Shown here piece after piece: positions 7,800 to 17,904 of a stretch of DNA of 64,000 nucleotides (the first letter of the stretch is position 1; each line of letters opens with the position of its first letter). The position numbers were made by a program, and so were the translations under genes. The notes under the pieces are model-generated. The model was not told where the DNA came from, searched no databases, and saw only the letters and a list, made by a program, of their open reading frames with translations. Source of the stretch: an uncultured Croceitalea sp. GTDB taxonomy: Bacteria > Bacteroidota > Bacteroidia > Flavobacteriales > Flavobacteriaceae. Where the stretch lies: the NCBI GenBank assembly GCA_947503285.1, contig CANNDD010000003.1:496001-560000 (forward strand), written 5' to 3'.

Positions 7800-8522
7800 T
7801 TAAACCTTTTTTGAAAGCAATGAGGTTAGAACATAAAAAAGAATAATGAGGGGTATGGCTAAAAAACGTAAGGTGACCAATAGCACTAGGCTTCCTATCA
7901 AGAATAGGTATTTGACCGCATTTTCGCTAAAAGCCCAGGTATCGAATTTTAGTGCGAACAATTCGATCTTTGAGTTGAGTAAATAGGCGCTCAATAAAGT
8001 AATGCCCATCAAAAACCATTGATTTAAAATGATGTCGTTTAATACCGTGTTGTTATGGTAAAAAAGAATAAGTGGTAGGGAAAGTATCAAAAGTGTGTTT
8101 GCCGGTGTGGGCAAGCCCAAAAATGACGAAACCTGATTTTCATCCACATTGAAATTAGCCAAACGATAAGCAGATGCTAGGGTAATAAGAAATCCGAATA
8201 GCGGTAAGACCTCAACCGAAGTGTGCATTCCAAAAAGATCAAGGTTCCAGCCCTCCTTTTGTGCCATATTAAGAAGTTGGAACATAACAATACCAGGCAC
8301 CACCCCACTGGTAACCATATCGGCCAATGAATCCAATTGTACCCCTATTTCACTTTTCACATTCAACAAACGTGCCGCAAAACCATCAAAAAAATCAAAC
8401 AAAATCCCTAAAGCGACAAAAACGGCTGCAAACTCCAGGTTATTCATCACCGCAAAAACGGTAGCGATGCAACCACAAAAGAGGTTGAGTAGCGTAATGA
8501 AATTGGGAATATGCTTGATCAT
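7800..8522 (-). CDS. pssA: CDP-diacylglycerol--serine O-phosphatidyltransferase
   Basis: 240 aa integral membrane enzyme that makes phosphatidylserine from CDP-DAG and serine, the precursor of phosphatidylethanolamine. The CDP-alcohol phosphotransferase motif D-G-x2-A-R-x8-G-x3-D-x3-D is complete: D46, G47, A50, R51, G60, D64, D68. The N-terminus IKHIPNFITLLNLFCGCIA is typical of the Bacillus-type membrane PssA class. About six to seven hydrophobic helices follow. It stands alone on the minus strand between the DUF4198 pseudogene and the divergent DUF4105 gene; psd is not in this window. Confidence 0.92.
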   Translation of the reverse strand: MIKHIPNFITLLNLFCGCIATVFAVMNNLEFAAVFVALGILFDFFDGFAARLLNVKSEIGVQLDSLADMVTSGVVPGIVMFQLLNMAQKEGWNLDLFGMHTSVEVLPLFGFLITLASAYRLANFNVDENQVSSFLGLPTPANTLLILSLPLILFYHNNTVLNDIILNQWFLMGITLLSAYLLNSKIELFALKFDTWAFSENAVKYLFLIGSLVLLVTLRFLAIPLIILFYVLTSLLSKKV

Positions 8523-8620
8523 CTATATGGGTTTTTGTAAAAATAAGCTAAAAATTAAGTTTTAACCCAAGTTAAGAACAACGCGAAAAAGAAATATGTT
8601 GATATTTGTCATTCAAGATT

Positions 8621-9787
8621 ATGAGACACTATTTAACCATTGTCATTTTACTTTCAGTACTAAACAATCAAGTACTTTTTGCCCAAACACCCACACTTTC
8701 AGAAAAAGCCCAAATAAGCGTTCTGACCTGTTCATCGGGCGATGAACTATTTTCTGCCTTTGGTCATACCGCGTTTAGGGTGCAAGACGCTGTTTTGGGT
8801 ATTGATGTGGTCTATAACTATGGTACCTTTGATTTCGACAAGCCCAATTTTTACTTGAATTTTGCCCAGGGAAAGTTGATCTATTCGCTTTCTCGAAGAA
8901 GTTTTGAAGCTTTCTTATATACGTATCAGTTAGAAAAAAGATGGGTCAAAGAACAGGTATTGAACTTAACGGCGAAACAGACCAACGAGTTGTTCCGGTT
9001 TTTTGAGCAAAACCATAGACCTGAGAACAGGGATTATCCGTATGACCCCCTGTTCAACAATTGTTCAAGCATAACCGGAGATGTTTTAGAACAACATTTA
9101 GATGGTGATATAAATTTTAAAGCGTCGCATTTAAAGGAACCATCGACATTTCGACAACTGGTCCATAAGTATATCCCAATCAATTCGTGGGGAGCTTTCG
9201 GTATTGATTTGGCATTTGGTGGTATTACCGATCAAAAAGCCTCTGCCCGACAACATATGTTCTTGCCTTATTATACGATGTACCAACTTCGAAATACGGA
9301 GCTTTCGGGTGAGGATATCGTTATGCGCGAACGGACCATTCTCAACTATCCGGAAAAATCAGATCAAAGTACTTTTTTGACCTCTCCATTGTTTTGGTTT
9401 TGCATCTTACTTGCTTTTACGGTAGCGATTACGCTATTGGATAAAAAACACCAAGGCAGAAATCGCTGGCTAGACTTTGGCTTGTTCTTTATATCTGGTC
9501 TGGCAGGATTGATAGTACTACTTTTATGGGTAGCGACCGATCATGTGGTTACCGACCAAAATTTTAATTTTCTATGGTTGTTGCCTACCAATCTCATTGT
9601 TGGCTTTTATTTGCTTTCTAAAAAGCAATTGCCGCCATGGTTATCAAAATACCTTTGGGCAGCGCTTGGCCTAATAGGTTTAAGTCTTATTTTTTGGGTA
9701 TTTCGAGTGCATGTACTTTCGCCAATTAATATACCTTTAATGGGTACACTTGGGGTTCGATACCTGTTTCTCTTGAAAAAGATTTGA
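8621..9787 (+). CDS. DUF4105 domain membrane protein
   Basis: 388 aa from the ATG at 8621 (the upstream TTG at 8606 would add five residues ahead of the signal peptide). Residues 1-22 form a cleavable signal peptide ending LFAQ. The DUF4105 domain spans about 30-240: SSGDELFSAFGHTAFRVQD and YNYGTFDF near the start, then YPYDPLFNNCSS, with a conserved His and an N-C-S-S motif reminiscent of NlpC/P60-like or lipid-modifying cysteine enzymes. The C-terminal 130 residues carry about four membrane helices. Predicted to face the periplasm, anchored in the inner membrane. No enzymatic activity can be assigned from sequence alone. Only 32 bp precede the ABC-F gene, so the two may be cotranscribed. 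Confidence 0.85.
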   Translation: MRHYLTIVILLSVLNNQVLFAQTPTLSEKAQISVLTCSSGDELFSAFGHTAFRVQDAVLGIDVVYNYGTFDFDKPNFYLNFAQGKLIYSLSRRSFEAFLYTYQLEKRWVKEQVLNLTAKQTNELFRFFEQNHRPENRDYPYDPLFNNCSSITGDVLEQHLDGDINFKASHLKEPSTFRQLVHKYIPINSWGAFGIDLAFGGITDQKASARQHMFLPYYTMYQLRNTELSGEDIVMRERTILNYPEKSDQSTFLTSPLFWFCILLAFTVAITLLDKKHQGRNRWLDFGLFFISGLAGLIVLLLWVATDHVVTDQNFNFLWLLPTNLIVGFYLLSKKQLPPWLSKYLWAALGLIGLSLIFWVFRVHVLSPINIPLMGTLGVRYLFLLKKI

Positions 9788-9819
9788 TCAACGCATACCA
9801 AGACTATTAATACGCTTTT

Positions 9820-11697
9820 ATGAATTTGCTCACGGTAGAAAATATTTCGAAATCATATGGGGAACTAACGCTGTTTTCAAACATCTCTTTTGGTATAAAT
9901 AAAGATCAAAAAATTGCATTGATCGCTAAAAATGGAAGTGGAAAAACATCAATTCTCAATATTATTTCGGGCAAGGATACTACTGAAACCGGACAAATAA
10001 CAAAAAGAAAAGGAATTAAAGTATCCTTCTTAGAGCAAGAACCCGACCTCAACCCAAACCTGACTATTGAAGAGACCATTTTTGATTCAGGCAATGAAAT
10101 TTTAGAGGTCATAGCAAGATATGAAACAGCCTCACAGCACCCTGAAGATCAAGAGGCATATCAAAAAGCTTTTGAAGCCATGGAACGTTATCAGGCCTGG
10201 GATTTTGAAACGCAATACAAGCAAATTCTTTTTAAACTTAACCTTACCGAACTTCAACTAAAAGTGAAGGTACTTTCAGGTGGGCAAAAAAAACGCTTGG
10301 CACTCGCCAATGCACTTATCAACAAGCCGGATCTATTAATACTCGATGAGCCTACGAACCATCTTGATCTTGAAATGATCGAGTGGCTCGAGGTATTTTT
10401 TAAAAAAGAAAACTGCACCCTTTTTATGGTAACCCATGACCGCTATTTTTTAGAGCGTGTCTGTAACGAGATCATCGAACTCGACAACAACCAACTTTAT
10501 AGCTACAAGGGCAATTATTCGTACTATCTTGAAAAACGCGAAGCCCGATTAGAACGTGAGGCAGTGGAACAGCACAAAGACAAAATTCTTTTTAAAAAGG
10601 AATTGGATTGGATGCGACGACAACCAAAGGCAAGGACTACGAAATCTAAGTCGCGTATTGATGATTTTCACGAAATTAAATCGAGGGCAAACAAACGAAG
10701 GTCTGAACACGAAGTGCAACTCGAACTGAATATGGAACGTTTGGGCAGCAAAATCGTAGAGTTGCACAAGGTATCGAAGGCATATGGCGACAAAGCCATG
10801 CTCGATCAATTTGACTACTCTTTTTCAAAAGGGGAACGTCTAGGTATCATAGGGAAAAACGGAACTGGAAAATCTACTTTTCTTAATGTGTTGACAGGCA
10901 AAGAAAATATAGATGCCGGTAAAATTGTTATCGGTGAGACTATCAAATTTGGGTATTACACGCAAAAAGGAATTGTACCGAAAGAAGGTCAAAAAGTTAT
11001 TGATGCAATCCGCGATTATGGCGATTTCATCCCGCTGAAAAAAGGGCGTCAAATATCTGCGCAGCAGCTCTTAGAGCGTTTTTTGTTCGATAGAAAAAAA
11101 CAATACGATTATATTGAAAAATTAAGTGGTGGTGAACGTAAGCGGCTCTATTTATGTATCGTATTGATTCAAAACCCTAATTTTTTGATTCTCGATGAGC
11201 CGACAAATGACCTTGATATCGTAACATTGAATGTTTTAGAAAGTTTTTTGTTGGATTTCCCTGGCTGTCTAATCGTTGTTTCACACGATCGTTATTTTAT
11301 GGACAAAATAGTCGATCATCTTTTTATCTTTAAGGGAAATGGTGCCATACAAGATTTTCCAGGAAACTATTCTGATTACAGGGCTTACGAGAACAGTAAA
11401 TTAATTGAAGAACGCGAACTCAAAACAAACGAAACTACTACCCCGGAAAAAACCAACTGGAAAGAAAAAGACGATTCTAAAAAATTATCCTATTTAGAAC
11501 AAAAAGAATATAACAAACTTGAAAAAGAGATTCATAAACTTGAAATAGAAAAGATAGCACTACAAGAAAAATTCACTGATGATAGTTTATCGGGTGAAGA
11601 AATCAATACCCTCTCCATCGAGCTTGGTGAGCTCGAACAGACGATTGAAACAAAAACAGAACGGTGGTTTGAACTGGGTTCGATACTTGAAGGCTAA
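9820..11697 (+). CDS. ABC-F family ATPase (Uup-like)
   Basis: 625 aa cytoplasmic protein with two ABC domains in one chain and no membrane part, as in ABC-F ribosome-binding ATPases. Domain 1: Walker A AKNGSGKTS, signature LSGGQKKRLALANAL, Walker B LLILDEPTNHLDL. Domain 2: Walker A GKNGTGKST, signature LSGGERKRLYLCIVL, Walker B FLILDEPTNDLDI. The linker between them is basic and helical (WMRRQPKARTTKSKSRID), and the last 80 residues form a charged coiled coil (LEQKEYNKLEKEIHKLEIEK), the CTD typical of Uup. Uup-like proteins act on translation or ribosome assembly; a resistance role is less likely given this CTD type. Confidence 0.92.
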   Translation: MNLLTVENISKSYGELTLFSNISFGINKDQKIALIAKNGSGKTSILNIISGKDTTETGQITKRKGIKVSFLEQEPDLNPNLTIEETIFDSGNEILEVIARYETASQHPEDQEAYQKAFEAMERYQAWDFETQYKQILFKLNLTELQLKVKVLSGGQKKRLALANALINKPDLLILDEPTNHLDLEMIEWLEVFFKKENCTLFMVTHDRYFLERVCNEIIELDNNQLYSYKGNYSYYLEKREARLEREAVEQHKDKILFKKELDWMRRQPKARTTKSKSRIDDFHEIKSRANKRRSEHEVQLELNMERLGSKIVELHKVSKAYGDKAMLDQFDYSFSKGERLGIIGKNGTGKSTFLNVLTGKENIDAGKIVIGETIKFGYYTQKGIVPKEGQKVIDAIRDYGDFIPLKKGRQISAQQLLERFLFDRKKQYDYIEKLSGGERKRLYLCIVLIQNPNFLILDEPTNDLDIVTLNVLESFLLDFPGCLIVVSHDRYFMDKIVDHLFIFKGNGAIQDFPGNYSDYRAYENSKLIEERELKTNETTTPEKTNWKEKDDSKKLSYLEQKEYNKLEKEIHKLEIEKIALQEKFTDDSLSGEEINTLSIELGELEQTIETKTERWFELGSILEG

Positions 11698-11762
11698 ATC
11701 AACGGTAATCTTTATAAACAGACGGTCATTTTTAAGCAATTTCCATAATAATCTGATTGTAT

Positions 11763-12263
11763 ATGCTTTTCAGCATTAAATCATACTTGCTTTTTCTATT
11801 AAAATCCACGAATCATCACGGGGTACATTCCCCATTTGTCTTTGAGTTTGTCACGAAATGCCTTTATAATGGCCCAAATAAATCGGGATTTAAAACCTTG
11901 AATGTTCTTTTAAAAAGTGTAGGCTACTTCAAACCTGAAAACATAGAAATTAGGGCCAATACCGAGTTTGAAGCCATTTTACAAGAAGAATATCCAAAAC
12001 TGGTTTTCAATCGGTTCCCTTTAGATTTTATCTATTTACAAAATCCAGATATGGCATATATTACAGAGATCTTATCCGGTGATAAAGTGCACAATGAATC
12101 TATGATCCTTATTGCAAATATTCATAAAAATGCACAAAACCTTAGAAATTGGAGGAGTATCGCGCAAGAAAACAACTTTAGGGTTAGTATCGATATGTTT
12201 CATTGTGGGGCCCTCTTCATAAGGAGAGAACAGGCAAAAGAACATTTTACAATACGAATTTAA
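11763..12263 (+). CDS. Shortened relative of a flavobacterial SAM-methyltransferase family
   Basis: 166 aa from ATG at 11763 (TTG at 11757 is an alternative). The N-terminus (FSIKSYLLFLLKSTNHHGVHSPFVFEFVTKCLY) and the C-terminus (DMFHCGALFIRREQAKEHFTIRI) match the two ends of a class I SAM-dependent methyltransferase family common in Flavobacteriaceae, whose members are about 240-260 aa. The middle is reduced: where relatives have YFKP-x-x-I-L-E-I-G-T-x-x-G, the glycine-rich SAM loop, this protein reads YFKPENIEIRANTEFEAI, and the following Rossmann strands are missing or diverged. The frame is intact, so it may have a non-catalytic role or be on the way to decay. Identification rests on remembered family sequences. 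Confidence 0.65.
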   Translation: MLFSIKSYLLFLLKSTNHHGVHSPFVFEFVTKCLYNGPNKSGFKTLNVLLKSVGYFKPENIEIRANTEFEAILQEEYPKLVFNRFPLDFIYLQNPDMAYITEILSGDKVHNESMILIANIHKNAQNLRNWRSIAQENNFRVSIDMFHCGALFIRREQAKEHFTIRI

Positions 12264-12292
12264 TACCGTAATTTTAAGCTACAACCTGTAGT

Positions 12293-12430
12293 ATGGATTA
12301 TACAATTTATATCATTTTAGGAGCCTTGGCGCTGGTTTATTTTATAGTGCTTTTTAATAATAAACGAAATAATCGAAGGCGAAAATCGCGCTCTTTTATG
12401 GAAGGAAAAAGAAGGCATGAAAACAAGTAA
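12293..12430 (+). CDS. 45-aa single-helix basic membrane peptide
   Basis: Short ORF from ATG to TAA, 45 aa. Residues 1-22 are a hydrophobic helix (DYTIYIILGALALVYFIVLF) and the rest is a very basic cytoplasmic tail with NNKRNNRRRKSRSF. It follows the methyltransferase-like gene by 29 bp in the same direction. The amphipathic layout (one helix, Arg/Lys tail) is that of a genuine small membrane protein rather than a random ORF. No function is known. Confidence 0.6.
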   Translation: MDYTIYIILGALALVYFIVLFNNKRNNRRRKSRSFMEGKRRHENK

Positions 12431-12601
12431 ATTGTTTTTAGTATGCATTTTTCAATATGAATACCGTGATAATGTGATGAACCCATAAATCACTTCCTTT
12501 AGAAATCAAATACCGAACTCAAAAGAATATCGGAATCAAAAGTGTAATGTTTTACAATATCATCGACCTAAGCTAAAAGTAATTCTTGCAAAACAAATAT
12601 T

Positions 12602-13054
12602 ATGAAACATATACTGACACTTTTATTGATGACCATAGTGACCTTAAATGGTTTTTCGCAAAAAATAGATTATTCTTTAGACAAGGGTTATATCGCAGAA
12701 GGATATGATGTAACCGAATATTTTAACGGAAAAGCCGTAGAGGGTAAAAGTAGCTTCACCACTACTCATGACGGTGCTAAATTCAAATTTACCTCTCAAA
12801 GTAATTTGGATAAGTTCAAGGCCAATCCCAAAAAATATGTCCCGCAATATGGAGGGTATTGTGCCTATGCATTAGCTACTCGCAAAAAGAAAGTAGACCC
12901 AGACCCAGAAGCCTTTAAAATACAAGACGGACAATTGTTATTGTTTTATACGTCATGGACAACGAATACCAAGGATAAATGGGAAGAAGAAGGTCCAAAA
13001 AAATTAAAACCCAAGGCCGATACCAATTGGGAAAAGGTAAAATACAAGAAGTAA
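12602..13054 (+). CDS. Secreted YHS domain protein
   Basis: 150 aa. Signal peptide 1-19 ending GFSQ. The YHS-like core follows: GYDVTEYFNGKAVEGKSSFTT, then FTSQSNLDKFKANPKKYVPQYGGYCAYALA (about 70-100), the pattern of periplasmic YHS proteins, where a Cys and nearby aromatic residues are thought to bind metal. The tail is Lys-rich. Predicted periplasmic. Single gene followed by a terminator at 13083-13113. Confidence 0.85.
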   Translation: MKHILTLLLMTIVTLNGFSQKIDYSLDKGYIAEGYDVTEYFNGKAVEGKSSFTTTHDGAKFKFTSQSNLDKFKANPKKYVPQYGGYCAYALATRKKKVDPDPEAFKIQDGQLLLFYTSWTTNTKDKWEEEGPKKLKPKADTNWEKVKYKK

Positions 13055-13082
13055 GCACGAACATTCGGTGTTATAGCTGTGG

Positions 13083-13113
13083 GCTCCTATTTGTAGAAAT
13101 GGGAGCTTTTTTT
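13083..13113 (+). terminator. Rho-independent terminator after the YHS gene
   Basis: 10-bp stem GCTCCTATTT (13083-13092) / AAATGGGAGC (13097-13106), one G-T wobble, loop GTAG, then T7. Confidence 0.9.
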
Positions 13114-13493
13114 GTGAAATTGCAATCAAAAAATGCCTAAAAGCCGTTCTTCCTTGGTTTTTATGTGGTACGGGTAGAACAAAACGTAATTAAAGTGAAT
13201 TCGACTTAAGATTTATCCCCTAATGAAGGATAAAGACCATTAAATTCCATAGTTATCATTTCGAGTACTTCGATTTCGCTCGATATAAACCTTAGTTGAG
13301 AGGCCCTTGATATCGAGAACAGTATCGAATCCCCACTTTACCTGCCTACCGACAAGGCAGGTTCGATCTGACAGTAAAACATAAGCCTTTGAAAGTTTAT
13401 ATCGAACCCCCTTTAGTTGTAAAAAAGCAAGGTTTACCTATCTTTAAAAAATTCATGCAGACCGTTTGCATTCAATAAAAATTTTAAGGATCA
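13114..13493. repeat. Gene-free stretch with a dispersed palindromic element
   Basis: No gene is seen between the YHS terminator and 13494. It contains an 8-bp hairpin ACCTGCCT (13340-13347) / AGGCAGGT (13355-13362) followed by TTCGAT, the same core as the repeat at 7625-7650. An 11-bp inverted repeat, TCGATATAAAC (13280-13290) / GTTTATATCGA (13395-13405), brackets it. The bounded unit of about 126 bp looks like a small non-coding mobile or REP-type element; no transposase is present. Confidence 0.55.
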
Positions 13494-14051
13494 ATGAAAA
13501 TATATACCAAAACAGGTGACAAGGCCACTACTGCACTTTTTACTGGAAAACGCGTTCCCAAGCATCATATTCGTATCGAAAGTTATGGCACCCTAGATGA
13601 GCTTAATTCTTTTTTAGGTTTAGTTCGGGACCAAGATATAGATGCGCATTCTAAACAAATATTGGCCAACATTCAGAACAAGCTCTTTACCGTTGGGGCA
13701 ATTTTGGCAACCGAACCCAAAAAAGACAATCGATTGAAAATACCAAGAATACATAGTGAGGATATTGAGGCCCTAGAACGTGAAATGGACCTGATGAATG
13801 AAGAACTTCCTGAAATGACCCATTTTATACTACCTGGTGGGCACATTACCGTGTCATACTGTCATATCGCTAGAACCGTATGCAGACGTGGAGAACGTAT
13901 GATATCTTATTTGCACGAAAACGAGCCCGTACCCGAAACCCTTTTGGCCTATATCAATAGGTTATCAGATTACCTGTTTGTATTGGCACGAAAGTTGTCA
14001 AAAGATTTACAGGCCGATGAAGTAAAGTGGATTCCTGAAAAAATGGACTAA
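13494..14051 (+). CDS. PduO-type cob(I)alamin adenosyltransferase
   Basis: 185 aa, cytoplasmic. Transfers the adenosyl group of ATP to reduced corrinoid to make coenzyme B12. The ATP-binding N-terminus is IYTKTGDKATTALFTG, close to the family YTKTGDxGxT but with Ala-Thr in place of Gly-x. Next come SYGTLDELNSFLG, ARTVCRRGERMIS (the conserved R-x-x-x-R-R-x-E-R) and YINRLSDYLFVLAR, all PduO landmarks on a five-helix bundle. It is alone on its transcript. MeaB, the chaperone of the B12 enzyme methylmalonyl-CoA mutase, is 14 kb away, so the host very likely has a B12-dependent propionate route. Confidence 0.92.
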   Translation: MKIYTKTGDKATTALFTGKRVPKHHIRIESYGTLDELNSFLGLVRDQDIDAHSKQILANIQNKLFTVGAILATEPKKDNRLKIPRIHSEDIEALEREMDLMNEELPEMTHFILPGGHITVSYCHIARTVCRRGERMISYLHENEPVPETLLAYINRLSDYLFVLARKLSKDLQADEVKWIPEKMD

Positions 14052-14118
14052 TAATTCAGCAATTTTCACGTTGTTGAATGAAGAAGTAAAAATATTTTTT
14101 AAATAATTCAGAAATTCC

Positions 14119-14148
14119 TTGGCGGATTGGGTTTAAAAATTATTTTTG
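14119..14148 (+). promoter_or_regulatory. Promoter of the DUF2795 gene (TTG-N19-TATTTTTG)
   Basis: -33 TTG at 14119-14121, 19-bp spacer, -7 box TATTTTTG at 14141-14148, an exact match to TAnnTTTG. Predicted start site near 14154, leaving a leader of about 20 nt. Confidence 0.65.
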
Positions 14149-14175
14149 CAAAAAATTTAAAATCAAACCATTGCT

Positions 14176-14400
14176 ATGTACTGGACATTAGAACTAGCCT
14201 CATATCTAAGTGACGCCCCTTGGCCAGCCACTAAAGACGAATTAATAGATTACGCCATCAGAACGGGCGCCCCTTTGGAAGTTGTAGAGAACCTGCAATC
14301 AATGGAAGAAGAAGGTGGAGAGATTTATGAATCCATCGAAGAGATATGGCCAGATTATCCCACTGAGGAAGATTACCTCTGGAACGAGGATGAGTATTGA
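14176..14400 (+). CDS. DUF2795 domain protein
   Basis: 74 aa, very acidic. The DUF2795 core is YLSDAPWPATKDELIDYAIRTGAPLEVVENLQ, a small helical fold seen in many bacteria and thought to bind nucleic acid or protein. The tail is nearly all Asp, Glu and aromatic residues (EIWPDYPTEEDYLWNEDEY). In flavobacteria it commonly sits directly upstream of secA, as here. A promoter upstream and a terminator downstream suggest it is expressed as a short, abundant monocistronic message. Confidence 0.85.
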   Translation: MYWTLELASYLSDAPWPATKDELIDYAIRTGAPLEVVENLQSMEEEGGEIYESIEEIWPDYPTEEDYLWNEDEY

Positions 14401-14424
14401 AAACAATTGGAACAACAAGATAGG

Positions 14425-14449
14425 AAGCCTCATTTTTGAGGCTTTTTTT
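14425..14449 (+). terminator. Rho-independent terminator between DUF2795 and secA
   Basis: 8-bp stem AAGCCTCA (14425-14432) / TGAGGCTT (14437-14444), loop TTTT, T-run 14443-14449. It lies directly before the secA -7 box. Confidence 0.9.
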
Positions 14450-14452
14450 ATG

Positions 14453-14460
14453 TAATTTTG
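14453..14460 (+). promoter_or_regulatory. -7 box (TAATTTTG) of secA
   Basis: Exact TAnnTTTG match three bases after the T-run of the previous terminator, 73 bp before the secA ATG. No convincing -33 element; the terminator stem occupies that position. Confidence 0.5.
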
Positions 14461-14532
14461 ACAGCTAGACCGACATTTTTGGTCAACCAAAACTGTGGAA
14501 CAGCTTTTGCTTCATAAAACAAAAAATTACCC

Positions 14533-17500
14533 ATGAGTATTTTAAATTCCGTACTGAAGGTCTTTGTTGGCGATAAATCTGAAAAAGATGTAAAAGCCAT
14601 GCAGCCTTTGGTCAAAAAAATAAAGGCCTTTGAATCTGAACTGGAAAAGTTGGGCCATGACGAGCTTAGGGCTAAAACAAGTTCTTTCAAAGATAGCATC
14701 GCCGAAGCTTGCCAAGAGGTCAATGAAAAAATTGCCGAACTTCAAAAAGAAGTTGAAGCATCTTCTGACATTGATAGAAATGAAGAAATATATGGCGAAA
14801 TCGATAAGCTAAATGAAGAGTCTTACAAGATTTCAGAGGAAGTCTTAAACGAAATTTTACCAGAAGCATTTGCAGTGGTGAAAGAGACCGCCAAACGCTT
14901 TGCCAATAATAAGACCCTAACCGTAACGGCTACGGAATTTGACCGTTCCTTATCAGGCACCGCCGATTATGTTGCACTTGACGGCGACAATGCCGTTTGG
15001 CACAACTCATGGGATGCCGCCGGCAAAGAGGTCACTTGGGATATGGTGCACTATGATGTACAATTGATCGGTGGCATCGTCTTGCATCAAGGTAAAATTG
15101 CTGAAATGCAAACAGGTGAAGGTAAGACTTTGGTCGCTACCCTTCCACTTTATTTAAATGCCCTTTCTGGTAAAGGAGCACACTTGGTCACGGTCAACGA
15201 CTATTTGGCAAAACGTGATAGTGCCTGGATGGCACCTATATTTCAATTTCATGGGTTATCAGTCGATTGTATCGATAAACACCAACCAAATTCAGACGGA
15301 AGAAGAAAAGCATACAACGCCGACATCACTTACGGAACCAACAACGAATTTGGTTTTGATTATTTAAGGGATAATATGGCCCACACCCCAGGTGATTTGG
15401 TACAACGCCCACACCATTACGCCATTGTAGATGAGGTGGATTCCGTTTTAATCGATGATGCAAGAACACCATTGATTATTTCAGGCCCAGTGCCCGAAGG
15501 CGACCGTCATGAATTCAATGAGTTAAAACCCCAAGTAGCCAACATTGTTCAAAAACAGCGTCAGCATTTAACCGGTGTTTTGGCAGAGGCCAAAAAGTTG
15601 ATTGCTTCAGGTGACACCAAAGAAGGAGGTTTTTTATTGCTTCGTGTACACAGGGGCCTACCAAAAAATAAAGCACTGATAAAATTCTTAAGTGAAGAAG
15701 GCATAAAACAATTGTTACAGAAGACCGAGAACTTCTACATGCAAGATAACAATCGTGAAATGCCCAAGGTTGACGAAGATTTATTGTTCACCATTGAAGA
15801 AAAGAACAATCAAATTGAGCTTACCGATAAAGGCATTGAATACATCTCAGGGGATGGTGATAAAGATTTTTTCGTAATGCCCGATATTGGTGGTGAAATC
15901 GCAAAAATTGAAAACCAAGACCTTGATATCGAGAAAGAAGCCGAACTCAAAGATGAGCTTTTCAAAGAATTTGCCGTGAAAAGTGAACGAATCCATACTA
16001 TGAGCCAGCTTTTAAAGGCATACACCCTGTTTGAAAAGGATGTGGAATATGTGGTTATGGACAATAAGGTGATGATCGTTGACGAACAGACCGGGCGAAT
16101 TATGGACGGCCGTCGATACTCAGACGGCCTGCATCAAGCGATCGAGGCCAAAGAAAGTGTAAAAATCGAGGCATTGACCCAGACCTTTGCCACCATTACC
16201 CTTCAGAACTACTTTAGAATGTATAACAAACTGGCTGGTATGACCGGTACGGCAGTAACTGAAGCAGGTGAATTTTGGGAGATTTATAAACTGGATGTCG
16301 TTGAGATTCCGACCAATAGACCAATTGCACGAGATGATAGACATGACCTGATCTACAAGACCAAGCGCGAAAAGTACAATGCGATAATCGAAGAGGTGAC
16401 TCAACTTTCAAAATCAGGTCGCCCCGTATTGATAGGAACCACATCCGTTGAGATATCAGAGTTGTTATCAAAACTACTCAGCGTTCGAAAGATTCCGCAT
16501 AACGTGTTGAACGCAAAACTGCATAAGAAAGAAGCAGATGTTGTTGCAGAAGCTGGTCATGGTGGTGTAGTAACCATTGCTACGAATATGGCTGGCCGTG
16601 GAACAGATATCAAGTTATCTGCGGAAGTAAAAGAAGCAGGGGGGCTTGCAATCGTTGGTACGGAAAGACACGACTCTAGACGTGTGGATAGACAGCTTAG
16701 AGGACGCTCAGGACGTCAAGGAGATCCTGGTAGCTCGCAATTCTATGTTTCACTTGAAGATAATCTCATGCGTTTGTTCGGTTCTGACCGAGTTGCTAAA
16801 ATGATGGATAGAATGGGCCTTGAAGAAGGTGAGGTCATACAACACTCCATGATGACCAAATCTATCGAGCGAGCCCAAAAGAAAGTGGAGGAAAACAATT
16901 TTGGTATACGTAAAAGATTGCTGGAATATGATGATGTCATGAACGCCCAGCGTGAAGTGGTTTACAAAAGAAGACGTCATGCCATACAAGGCGAACGACT
17001 AAAAGTCGATATCGCCAATATGATCTATGACACCTGTGAGGTCATTTCTGAAACCAATAAAGCAGCGGACGATTTTAAAAATTTCGAATTTGAACTGATT
17101 AAGTATTTCTCGATTACATCACCGGTTTCAGAAGAAGAATTCAACAGCCTCGGTTTCCAAGAAATTGCAAATAAGGTATATACCGTTGCCTATGACCACT
17201 ACCAAGATAAAATGGAACGCAGCGCTACAACCGCTTTCCCGGTCATCAAAAATGTGTACGAGAACGAGACGAATAAATTTGAACGAATTGTTGTTCCCTT
17301 TACGGATGGTATAAAAACATTGAATGTTGTTACTGATTTAAAAGAAGCCTATGAGAGCAATGGAAAGCAATTGATCAACGATTTTGAAAAAAATATCACT
17401 TTAGCCATCATCGATGATTCATGGAAAACCCATTTGCGAAAAATGGATGAACTAAAACAATCGGTTCAGCTTGCGGTACACGAACAGAAAGATCCCTTGC

Positions 17501-17895
17501 TCATTTACAAGTTTGAAGCTTTTGAGCTTTTTAAAGCAATGATCGACAAGGTAAACAAAGAAGTCATTTCGTTCTTGTTCAAGGGTGAGCTTCCCTCTGA
17601 TAATACCGGTCAAATTCAAAGGGCACAAAATGTACGTCGCCCAAAAGAACAATTAAAGACCACAAAAGAAGAAATTCCCAATAGTGATGAGCTTGCCGCG
17701 CAAAATAGGGCTGCAGGCCAAACCCAAGGACAACGGCCCCAAAAAACCGAGACCATCGTTCGTGAAAAACCCAAAATCGGTAGAAATGATAGGGTTGTAA
17801 TCAAAAATGTACTCTCAGGAGAAAGTAAAACGGTAAAATACAAACAAGCCGAGCCTTTAATAATTAAAGGCGAATGGGTCTTGGTCGAAGAATAA
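14533..17895 (+). CDS. secA: Preprotein translocase ATPase SecA (long Bacteroidota form)
   Basis: 1120 aa motor that pushes unfolded preproteins through SecYEG. NBD1 Walker A is [19 protein letters not shown]-type box [24 protein letters not shown]2 [11 protein letters not shown] and [14 protein letters not shown]. Preprotein cross-linking and helical scaffold regions follow ([43 protein letters not shown]). It is about 220 aa longer than E. coli SecA, with expansions near residues 30-120 and 340-440, as in other Bacteroidota. The C-terminus ends [20 protein letters not shown] without the C-x-C zinc motif that binds SecB. Own promoter; downstream hairpin cluster and terminator. Confidence 0.97.
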   Translation: MSILNSVLKVFVGDKSEKDVKAMQPLVKKIKAFESELEKLGHDELRAKTSSFKDSIAEACQEVNEKIAELQKEVEASSDIDRNEEIYGEIDKLNEESYKISEEVLNEILPEAFAVVKETAKRFANNKTLTVTATEFDRSLSGTADYVALDGDNAVWHNSWDAAGKEVTWDMVHYDVQLIGGIVLHQGKIAEMQTGEGKTLVATLPLYLNALSGKGAHLVTVNDYLAKRDSAWMAPIFQFHGLSVDCIDKHQPNSDGRRKAYNADITYGTNNEFGFDYLRDNMAHTPGDLVQRPHHYAIVDEVDSVLIDDARTPLIISGPVPEGDRHEFNELKPQVANIVQKQRQHLTGVLAEAKKLIASGDTKEGGFLLLRVHRGLPKNKALIKFLSEEGIKQLLQKTENFYMQDNNREMPKVDEDLLFTIEEKNNQIELTDKGIEYISGDGDKDFFVMPDIGGEIAKIENQDLDIEKEAELKDELFKEFAVKSERIHTMSQLLKAYTLFEKDVEYVVMDNKVMIVDEQTGRIMDGRRYSDGLHQAIEAKESVKIEALTQTFATITLQNYFRMYNKLAGMTGTAVTEAGEFWEIYKLDVVEIPTNRPIARDDRHDLIYKTKREKYNAIIEEVTQLSKSGRPVLIGTTSVEISELLSKLLSVRKIPHNVLNAKLHKKEADVVAEAGHGGVVTIATNMAGRGTDIKLSAEVKEAGGLAIVGTERHDSRRVDRQLRGRSGRQGDPGSSQFYVSLEDNLMRLFGSDRVAKMMDRMGLEEGEVIQHSMMTKSIERAQKKVEENNFGIRKRLLEYDDVMNAQREVVYKRRRHAIQGERLKVDIANMIYDTCEVISETNKAADDFKNFEFELIKYFSITSPVSEEEFNSLGFQEIANKVYTVAYDHYQDKMERSATTAFPVIKNVYENETNKFERIVVPFTDGIKTLNVVTDLKEAYESNGKQLINDFEKNITLAIIDDSWKTHLRKMDELKQSVQLAVHEQKDPLLIYKFEAFELFKAMIDKVNKEVISFLFKGELPSDNTGQIQRAQNVRRPKEQLKTTKEEIPNSDELAAQNRAAGQTQGQRPQKTETIVREKPKIGRNDRVVIKNVLSGESKTVKYKQAEPLIIKGEWVLVEE

Positions 17896-17904
17896 AGTAA
17901 GCTA

